From contig JAQPZY010001178.1 in the NCBI GenBank assembly GCA_029931535.1, forward strand, positions 1 to 64,000: a stretch of DNA of 64,000 nucleotides, read 5' to 3'. Source of the stretch: Margaritifera margaritifera (Eukaryota > Mollusca > Bivalvia > Unionida > Margaritiferidae). Below the pieces are notes generated by a model. The model did no database searches, was not told the origin of the DNA, and was given only the letters and a program-made list of their open reading frames with translations. This document shows positions 55,863 to 64,000 of the stretch, piece after piece; position 1 is the first letter of the stretch; every line of letters begins with the position of its first letter. The position numbers were made by a program, and so were the translations under genes.

Positions 55863-57249
55863 TATTTCTTTTCTTATCAAAATGTCTAAATGTCCGCCAG
55901 TCTACCTATTAATCGATCAATAGTATCTATTTATCTATTTCATTTCTTATCAAAATGTCTAAATGTCCGCCATTCTACCTAGTAATCGATCAATAGTATC
56001 TATTTATCTACTTCATTTCTTATCAAAATGTCTAAATGTCAGCCAATCCACCTATTAATCGATCAATAGTATTTATTTATCTATATATTTCTTATCAAAA
56101 TGTCTAAATGTCCGCCAGTCTACCTATTAATCGATCAATATTATCTTTTTATCGATATATTTCTTATCAAGATGTCTAAATGTCCGCCAATCTACCTATT
56201 AATCGATCAATAGTATCTATTTATCTATATATTTCTTACCAAAATGTCTAAATGTCTGCCAATCTACCTATTAATCGATCAATAGTATCTATTTATCTAT
56301 ATATTTCTTATCAAAATGTCTAAATGTACGCCAATCTACCTATTAATCGATCAAAAGTATCTATTTATCTATATATTTCTTATCAAAATGTCTAAATGTC
56401 CGCCAATCTACCTATTAATCGATCAATAGTATCTATTTATCAATATATTTCTTATCAAAATGTCTAAATGTCAGCCAGTCTACCTATTAATCGATCAATA
56501 GTATCAATTTATCTATTTCATTTCTTATCAAAATGTCTAAATGTCCGCCAATCTACCTATTAATCGATCAATAGTATCTATTTATCTGTATATTTCTTAT
56601 CAAAATGTCTAAATGTCCGCCAATCTACCTATTAATCGATCAATAGTATCTATTTATCTATTTCATTTCTTATAAAAATGTCTAAATGTCCGCCAATCTA
56701 CCTATTAATCGATCAATAGTATCTATTTATCTGTATATTTCTTATCAAAATGTCTAAATGTCCGCCAATCTACCTATTAATCGATCAATAGTATCTATTT
56801 ATCTATTTCATTTCTTATCAAAATGTCTAAATGTCCGCCAATCTATCTATTAATCGATCAATAGTATCTATTTATCTGTATATTTCTTATCAAAATGTCT
56901 AAATGTCCGCCAGTCTACCTATTAATCGATCAATAATATCTATTTATCTGTATATTTCTTATCAAAATGTCTAAATGTCCGCCAGTCTACCTATTAATCG
57001 ATCAATAGTATATATTTATCTACATATTTCTTATCAAAATGTCTAAATGTCCGCCAATCTACCTATTAATCGATCAATAGTATATATTTATCTATTTCAT
57101 TTCTTATCAAAATGTCTAAATGTCCACCAATCTACCTATTAATCGATCAATAGTATCTATTTATCTGTATATTTCTTAGCAAAATGTATAAATGTCCGCC
57201 AATCTACCTATTAATCGATCAATAATATCTATTTATCTATATATTTCTT
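55863..57249. repeat. 72/73-bp tandem repeat, about 19 copies
   Basis: The unit is 'tttcttatcaaaatgtctaa', 'atgtccgccaatctacctat', 'taatcgatcaatagtatcta' and 'tttatctatata'. Two end variants (tatata and tttca) alternate in part of the array (about 56510-56830), suggesting higher-order duplication. No unique spacers. Confidence 0.97.
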
Positions 57250-57703
57250 GATTTCCTTTGTGTCTCTCTGTTTTCTTGACTATTTGTTTCCATTCCTTTC
57301 TATCTCAGCATTTGATCAATTAACCAACCAACATCTGTCTACCGATCTTAACTGCTGGCAAATCTAATTTTCTGCTGTTGTATCATGATATACAGACGGT
57401 TCGAAACATAGGACAACCTTGCTCGAAATTCTAGTACTGAGATATACATTTACGGTAAGAGTTTGTGTAACAAGTTTTACTAAATTAATTTTTTTTCTCA
57501 CCAAAATGTTTTTAATATGCACTACTCAAATTTAAGAGGAGGGGCTCTTTGATTTTACGTATCTATTTAGCAAGTTATCTAGCTAGCTTGCTAACTAGCT
57601 ACTACTCACCTATCTAACCAATTGTCTACCCATCCAACAATCTCAGTAATTATCCACATATCTATCTGTGTGACTATTAGTCTGTCTCTTTATATTGGCT
57701 TTT
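57250..57703. other. Spacer between arrays
   Basis: CTAT/GCTAG-rich low-complexity sequence ('agcaagttatctagctagct' near 57570). No gene. Confidence 0.4.
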
Positions 57704-58288
57704 TTTCTATCTGTTTTCTATCTGTTACCTTATCTATTTGAAAGTTTTAATATGTTCGACACAATTTCTCTATGCCATTTTCTATGTTTTCTATCTGTTA
57801 CCTTATCTATTTGAAAGTTTTAATATGTTCGACACAATTTCTCTATGCCATTTTCTATGTTTTCTATCTGTTACCTTATCTATTTGAAAGTTTTAATATG
57901 TTCGACACAATTTCTCTATACCATTTTCTATCTGTTTTCTATCTGTTACCTTATCTATTTGAAAGTTTTAATATGTTCCACACAATTTCTCTATACCATT
58001 TTCTATGTTTTCTATCTGTTACCTTATCTATTTGAAAGTTTTAATATGTTCGACACAATTTCTCTATACCATTTTCTAGTTTTCTATCTGTTACCTTATC
58101 TATTTGAAAGTTTTAATATGTTCGACACAATTTCTCTATACCATTTTCTAGTTTTCTTTACATTGTGTATTTTTTCTATCTGTTTTCTATCTGTTACCTT
58201 ATCTATTTGAAAGTTTTAATATGTTCGACACAATTTCTCTATACCATTTTCTAGTTTTCTTTACATTGTGTATTTTCTCTATATTCCC
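57704..58288. repeat. 73-bp tandem repeat, about 7 copies
   Basis: The unit is 'ttttctatctgttaccttat', 'ctatttgaaagttttaatat', 'gttcgacacaatttctctat', 'gccattttctatg'. The period shifts between 71 and about 103 bases by small insertions. The repetitive open frames inside are artefacts. Confidence 0.96.
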
Positions 58289-58469
58289 GTAAAAAAAAAA
58301 TTCAAATAGTTGGCAGGATACCACAATATATGTATGTTCAACAGAGGATTGTTTTCTACCGAATATGATAGTATTCTTACAAATCCATGTAATGGCGCAT
58401 ATATTAATATCTTTTTCATCTATCATAATTTCTTTCTTGATTTTTCTCTCTCTCTCATCAAATTACATT

Positions 58470-58501
<32 letters not shown>

Positions 58502-58927
58502 GGGGGGAGAAGATTGCTCGCAAGTTATCGAGAGAAAAGCATCATGTTTTGTCTAACAGTCTGCGAATTGTTTTTGTTCTTGGAATAGTCAAATCACATG
58601 TAGGTGTTTTCTATTATAAAAACTCCTTTTCCTATCGATTGGGTAGAATAACAAAACACAAAAGAAAGCAAAAACAAAACATTATTCTTACATTTGCAAA
58701 CGTCTCTTTGATGTAACAGCTTATGCTGCACTCCTGTATGTATGTATGTATGTATATATACACGTAGGGAAAACTTAAAAGTTTGCAATAAGAGCATACG
58801 TTTAATAGAACTAAATGAATACTTTGCAACTTTATCATACAATATATGGTTGATCAATGTACTTTACAATTTTATATCCTTGCTAAAATTCAGTTTACAT
58901 AAGAATAGTCTCATAGTAAGAAATAAG
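58289..58927. other. Spacer, no gene seen
   Basis: A GT/GA run at 58470-58507 and a TATG run at 58736-58759. The open frames are driven by these. Confidence 0.4.
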
Positions 58928-59175
58928 CTTTTCATATTAAAATGATATGTTTTATGTGTATCATCATCAAGCTTTGCGTATTAAAATGATATATTTTATG
59001 TGTATCATCAAGTTTTGCTTATTAAAATGATATGTTTTATGTGTATCATCATCAAGCTTTTCATATTAAAAAGATGTTTTATGTGTATCATCATGAAGCT
59101 TTGCGTATTAAAATGAGATGTTTTATGTGTATCATCATCGAGCTTTTCGTATTAAAATTATATTTTTATATGTAT
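58928..59175. repeat. 44-bp tandem repeat, about 5.5 copies
   Basis: The unit is 'ttttcatattaaaatgatat', 'gttttatgtgtatcatcatc', 'aagc'. Copies are moderately diverged. Confidence 0.93.
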
Positions 59176-59767
59176 TATCATCAAATGACTGAATAATTTA
59201 TTTAGCAGGCAATTGCAATATATTTCATGTATTTTGTACTTGCTAACCTTATTGTTGTTGATCTTGTTGTGTTATGCTTTCAACTATGATTGATATAAAT
59301 TATTATTTTGTTTTATTCTGTTTCCAACTTTTATTAATATAAAAAACTACCTTGTTTATCATTATCTTTATCTACTGAAGTTTTTAGTTTGACACGGTGA
59401 TTATTGAAATCTTTTTTGTTAGACATCACCTCACGTTATTTGTGACACAAGAAAGGTCACTAATAATCAATTGACTGTAAATAACCACATAGAAGTACCG
59501 TATTTAAGAGACACAAGAACTTTTTAAATTGATAAAGTATACATGCTAAGTATACTGTACAGATACTTATTTCTATACTGACGTCCATTCCTAGTTGGAA
59601 GAATTTTGTTTCTAAAGAAAAATACGAAGTCCTAATAAGGTCCGATGGTTCCATCTACTCGATACATCAGTAATACATGTATCATGATACGTTAGCAAAT
59701 ATACACCACAACTCTTCTTTGTCTTCATTTGTTACAATCTCTGCCACTGTAGAGTGAGACATAAAAT
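59176..59767. other. Upstream region of secreted gene 2
   Basis: No coding evidence. No clear TATA box could be assigned. Confidence 0.35.
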
Positions 59768-62527
59768 ATGTCTTCCTTATGTTTATGTGGATCTTTATTT
59801 ATTCTTGGATTAGTCAACGCACAATTAGGTATGTTATTCCATGTTAATCATTCGTTTGTTTATTACATGGATATGATGGAAAAGCCTATATCGTAAAATG
59901 TGTACATGAGTCTTTAATTTGAAGTAGATAAATGGTTTAAGATCCATTACATACATCTTACAAGATTGAAGACTTAGAGATTATTTCGGCTCAAAACTCG
60001 TATTGTTGTACTCTTAGCATGAACGAGTATAATAAATAAACAAAGAACGATGAACGAACAAATGAATTGAAAATCGAAAAACGTAAAATATATGTACAGT
60101 GAATTAAGATATACAGAATTGAGGCAGAGGACTGAAAGTTTGATAAATTGATTTTACACATTTTTTTAAGGTTTATAGGTATATTTTTGTTGTTATAGTT
60201 CATGATGTTACAAAATCTGTCAACATTTGATCTGTGGGAGTTTTCATTGCATAGGAGTATTTCACTCTCTACTGTGAACAAAATGACGTTTGAACAAATA
60301 ATGGAATTCATCACAGTCTCATTGTCATCATATACAAATGTAGTTCAATTCTACCAACACTATAAAAAAAATACCCAGATTTAACAGGGGAAGTTCGATT
60401 TAAACATCTGAAATAACATAACACTCTTGCAAATGCGGGTAGAAAGTTAAGGTACTCTTCAAAACAATGTGCAAATTTAAACATTCTTTAGTTTTTACAC
60501 TTATAAGAAGTGAAAACCTCAGCTCCCAATCTTTGTTGAAATGCATCAATTCCATTTTTCTTAAGAGTTTTGACAGATCATGAGATATCCGTATGTTCTT
60601 CGATGTCCACAAATTTGAGAGCCTGACATTTTTCTAAAACAAAATGACAGACCACGCCCCCCCCCCCCCCCCGCCCGAAAATTAAATGATCGGTCCCTTA
60701 TACAATATAATCAAATAAATACAAAAGAATATCAATAGGAAGGCATTACTTGGAAGCTTTTTTTCAAGAAAATTAAAGTTTACCTATCTGGCTTGTTCAA
60801 CAAGGTTTGTTATAGCTATTTTCAATTAACGTTGAGGAAAAATGTAAATCAGGGCATTTAAAGTTTGTTTCAACTGCAAGCTTTTCTCTACGAATATATT
60901 TTGAACTTCGGGACCTCAGTAACTTATGTTATGGAAAATATAACTACATCTGTATTCGAAGCATTGACTCGGTCAAATTACATTTATCAAAACTGTGGTC
61001 CTGTTTTCGTAAAAATGTTAGATAAATGTTAGACTTAATCTTAATATATGCAAATATGACAATCTAATTAAAACAAGCTAAATTTGACCCCTGTCCTAAT
61101 TGAGAAAAGGTCTTTAAAGTGAATTAAAGTCTGTTATTTCAACATGTACAAAATGTCGAAACTATGAAGCAACAAAAGTTCGAATAAAGTAGCAGAATTT
61201 GATTACACATACAATTATATGACAACTATTCCTTTCATTCTGCTGCTAATCGATCAATATTCCTTCCATGATCATTATATAACCGCCCCGGGAAATACAT
61301 CTGGCAAAATCAGTGTTAAAGTACTAGGACATTTCTAGGTGTGGCCAACCAAGAGGTGTGATCCAATGTAAACTGGATTGAATTTTGCGCTATGATGTTA
61401 CAATGACAAAAAAATTCCTTGCATTGGGAATGATTAGACCCGACATCCATTTTCTTGACCCAGTTCAGTGCCCAGTCGCCACTGTAAAACTCCATAGCGA
61501 TCGATAATTTTCATCTGGAATTTTTGTGATGACAACCTAGGCACAGATCACTCATATATATTTTATGATCAATAAAGGCGCCTATATGACCACATTGACG
61601 TACACTTTAGTTATTTTTGTTCCACATAAATTTGTACGCCCCGGGGTAATTAAACTGAATACCTTTGGCTAACAAGAACTGTCTCTGTGAAGTTAACCCA
61701 CAATCACCTATGCCAACAATGGAGAGAGTGGTGACCAGTGATATAAGCATAAATAATAAAAAATAGTAATTGAGGGAAATGCGTTATGACTAAACGTGGA
61801 TGAGAACATGTAATTATATATATTCTACGAGTTAAAGAGGCGGGTATTATGACAATTAAATGAAATAGTGCACAAATCTTAGAACAATTTTTTAAGTCAT
61901 GTTTTCTCCTACAGATAATTTGCCAGGGGACTATGTAGGAGGTAGAACTCGACCCTTCGGCCACACAGGACATCGTGACGTTGTCATCGAGAATGACCCA
62001 ATGGGCTCACAACCATTTTCTGGGGGGGGGGGGTCGAACCAATTAGGGATCTATTAAGGCAGGGTTTGGTCGCCCCTGATAGAATGGTCATAGACCTAGG
62101 AACCCAAAATGACCCCCTATTCACGAACATCGTTGAAGAAGGACGTAGAATAAGATTGGATGGAAGACATCCTCCTATTGGTGGACTAGATTATCACGGT
62201 AGAGGATTGAACCTTAGAAGAGCGCACGAAAGTGTTGGCATTGGTGCTGGAAGACAACATGGTGATATAGGTTTAGGAATACTTCCAGGTGATACAGGTG
62301 TTGGTCATCCAAGAGCTGGAGGACACAGACATCATAAGGGTGGAGGGGCAGGACGAAGATTTCGACTCGGGAGCTATTCTCGAGATGGTCTAGGAAGAAT
62401 TGGAGGACAACTTGCACCAGAAGAAACTTGGCGAGATGTTACAGCCAGTCCAGTAGGAACCGATCCAGGTGTTCCTTTGGCAGCCGGTCCAGGAGATCAT
62501 GTGGGATGGAGTCTAGGTGGACCCTAG
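59768..62527 (+). CDS. Small secreted Gly/Arg/His-rich protein 2, two exons, broken at a poly-G run
   Basis: Exon 1 (59768-59828) encodes a signal peptide, MSSLCLCGSLFILGLVNA then QL, with donor GTATGT. Exon 2 begins at 61915 after acceptor tttctcctacag, in phase 1 (DNLPGDYVGGRTRPFGHTGHR). At the run of 12 G (62022-62033) the frame meets a stop at 62055-62057. In a frame that requires 10 or 13 G, coding continues for about 165 codons to TAG 62525-62527. That part is Gly/Arg/His/Asp-rich without cysteine (GGLDYHGRGLNLRRAHESVG, GHPRAGGHRHHKGGGAGRR). The composition suggests a disordered extracellular or matrix protein. No domain is recognised. Either the G run is miscounted in the assembly, is a real length polymorphism, or the gene is dead. 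Exon-intron layout matches the gene at 53759. Confidence 0.65.
59829..61914. other. Intron of secreted gene 2
   Basis: About 2.1 kb with GT-AG ends. Contains a poly-C run at about 60656-60672 and no recognised element or nested gene. Confidence 0.5.
62022..62033 (+). repeat. Poly-G tract of 12 at the frame break
   Basis: Twelve G after TTTTCT. The reading frames on the two sides differ by one base, which a change in this run's length would restore. Confidence 0.9.
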
Positions 62528-62669
62528 AAGGACGCTCGTGAGGTTTCCCAACAAAACCAAACGATGTGGGCATGGCATCAATTCCGGAAGAAGTAGAACA
62601 CGTGACATTTTTCGTCGCCTCATTCGTGAAGCCCTCGCTAGATTCACGGCTGCCTTATTACTGGAATAG
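62523..62669 (+). other. Possible further C-terminal coding segment of secreted gene 2
   Basis: Directly at the stop, another frame is open for 48 codons to TAG 62667-62669. It has matching Arg/Gly bias and a helical end (RTRDIFRRLIREALARF). Removing one C of the CCC at 62522-62524 would join it. It may be chance. Confidence 0.35.
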
Positions 62670-63004
62670 ATTCAATGTTATATTTGTACATATTGTACAA
62701 TATTCTGCCTTTATTTTAGGATTAGAGTCAATTTTTATGATCCCTTGTAGACATGAATAAAAATAACAAGCAACACGTCGCAAAAAAGTTGTTTTTTGTT
62801 TTAAATTAGACAAATATTAAGAATAAATACTTTCAAAAACAATTGGAATAATGGAACATTATTTATCTCTGGTAATCAACTGAAAAATGACCGAGTTATG
62901 AAGGAAATATCAGTAGTCATAATAGCGCAATAATTTTAATGAAGCTGATTCTTATAAAGATTAGAATATATAGAATAAGAGTAAATTGAGAACACTAGCT
63001 ATAA
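62670..63004. other. 3' flank of secreted gene 2
   Basis: Untranslated region and spacer. Nothing else seen. Confidence 0.4.
62756..62761 (+). terminator. Probable poly(A) signal of secreted gene 2
   Basis: AATAAA 229 bases after the in-frame stop and 87 after the end of the possible extension. Confidence 0.65.
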
Positions 63005-63730
63005 GGAACGGTATTGGGCCCCTTCTAAAAAAGGCTGACAATATCGGACCTTACGGAAATGAACATAAACCGTCGACATCTAGAAAGGATGACACTATGG
63101 GGCCCAGTTGAAATTTAACATTGGGGAAGGTATGGAATCCAATTAAAATTAACATTACGACAACTTTGGGTCGGTATGGTGCTCTATGGGAAATCTACGT
63201 TAAAATGGGTCCAGGCATTATGATGGCCTATGACAATTTTACATGGATGGGCCACTATGAGACAATATGGGAATTTATCATGGATGGGCTTTATGGCATC
63301 TTATGGAAATGTAACTTTAACATTGTGGGACACTATAGCACCATATGGAAATTTAACATGATGGACCACTATTGGGCTCTATGGATTTTTGACATTATCC
63401 ATTTTAAATTCCCATAAGCCCCCATAATATCTTGACCCTTTTTAACATGGATTACCGACACCGCAAAAACTTTGCCGAAATGTTAATTCCATAATGCCCT
63501 AAAGTGACCTATCCATGTTAAATTCATGTAGGACCCCATGAAACCTTACCCTTTTTAACATTGATTTCCCAAAGGGCTCACGGCGACCCAAATTAGCCTT
63601 AGTGTCCCCAATGCCATATTTCCATAGGGCTCCAGAGTGTCATTATTTCTAGAAGTTAACGGCTAATGTTAGTTTCCAAGGACCCCAAAGTGTCATTATT
63701 TTTTGTTAGGGTGCCCCATAGTGACCCTAT
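63005..63730. repeat. Degenerate short tandem array with an orientation switch
   Basis: From about 63005 to 63410 the words 'tatggaaatttaacat' and 'gggccactatg(g/a)' recur every 40-45 bases on the + strand. After about 63415 the same words appear inverted ('catgttaaatt', 'ttccatagggc', 'ccccatagtg'). The whole forms a loose fold-back. The 98-codon frame at 63121-63417 is a Trp/Tyr repeat made by the array. Confidence 0.7.
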
Positions 63731-64000
63731 AAGTACTGAGAATTCCAAGTGGATACAGTACAACCTACGCGAAAAACACATCTATTTCAATGACGTCTTT
63801 TATATTTAGCCAAGTGCCGATTTTTTTGGCAGCTGCCAGTCTCTACACTTGTGAGTATCTCTCTCTATTTCGCAAAATAAATACCCTAATGCAGACAACT
63901 TTATTCCACTCCTTAGTTGAAGAAAATTTACGCTTAGCAAGCTATATTGAAAGTTTTATAGATATAATCTTCGAAGGATATTTCAATAACGTTCGCTATA
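63731..64000. other. End of window, no gene seen
   Basis: Unique AT-rich sequence. Confidence 0.3.

Noticed and set aside
57772..58210. Repetitive frames of 87 and 121 codons
   Set aside because: They arise from the 73-bp array. The period is not a multiple of three, so no protein repeat is maintained.
63121..63417. 98-codon Trp/Tyr-rich frame
   Set aside because: It coincides with the degenerate tandem array and repeats with its period.

Overview
The window is AT-rich, intron- and repeat-dominated animal DNA. It holds spliced genes with GT-AG introns, LINE and SINE remains, pogo/Tigger and hAT DNA transposons with their target duplications, a Polinton-type integrase remnant, and long TA, CT and GT simple repeats. 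A tRNA-derived SINE at about 33.29 kb carries a central and tail region of a kind I associate with molluscs and other lophotrochozoans. My best guess is a marine mollusc, but this is inference and no sequence search was possible.

Layout. 0-31 kb has no convincing host gene and is a graveyard of mobile DNA: a pogo-like element (194-4642) with a broken transposase, a LINE (6.3-7.75 kb), hAT MITEs, four copies of an unclassified repeat ('R1'), a hAT element inserted in a second LINE (19.3-20.6 kb), a Polinton-like integrase remnant, a large GT minisatellite and a Tigger-type MITE (29.2-30.3 kb). 31.6-49.7 kb holds four + strand coding exons that I recognise as TIMMDC1, a mitochondrial complex I assembly factor. 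Its introns are packed with elements. The last exons of the gene were not found. 53.76-54.56 kb and 59.77-62.5 kb each hold a two-exon gene for a small secreted protein. Both have a signal peptide in the first exon, a phase-1 intron and almost no cysteine, and I do not recognise either. Between and after them lie four tandem arrays and a fold-back array.

The most interesting object is a 5573-bp DNA transposon (41842-47414) inside a TIMMDC1 intron. It has 26-bp perfect terminal inverted repeats and a 3-bp target duplication (AAG). It encodes a spliced, lysine-rich transposase-like protein with candidate D residues in MDFSENY, TDGCAAQYK and CDGLG contexts. Seven copies of the 14-bp motif GTAGTGTCTGTAAC lie between the coding region and the termini, which is the arrangement expected of transposase binding sites. 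The element landed inside a copy of a second unusual element, a roughly 220-bp MITE built of two hairpins enclosed by an outer inverted repeat. The MITE's own opposite arm supplies the empty-site sequence and so confirms the 3-bp duplication. The transposase frame is broken once near 45.17-45.21 kb.

Limits: exon calls outside the recognised families rest on splice-site consensus and open frame. Repeat boundaries given as 'about' are approximate.
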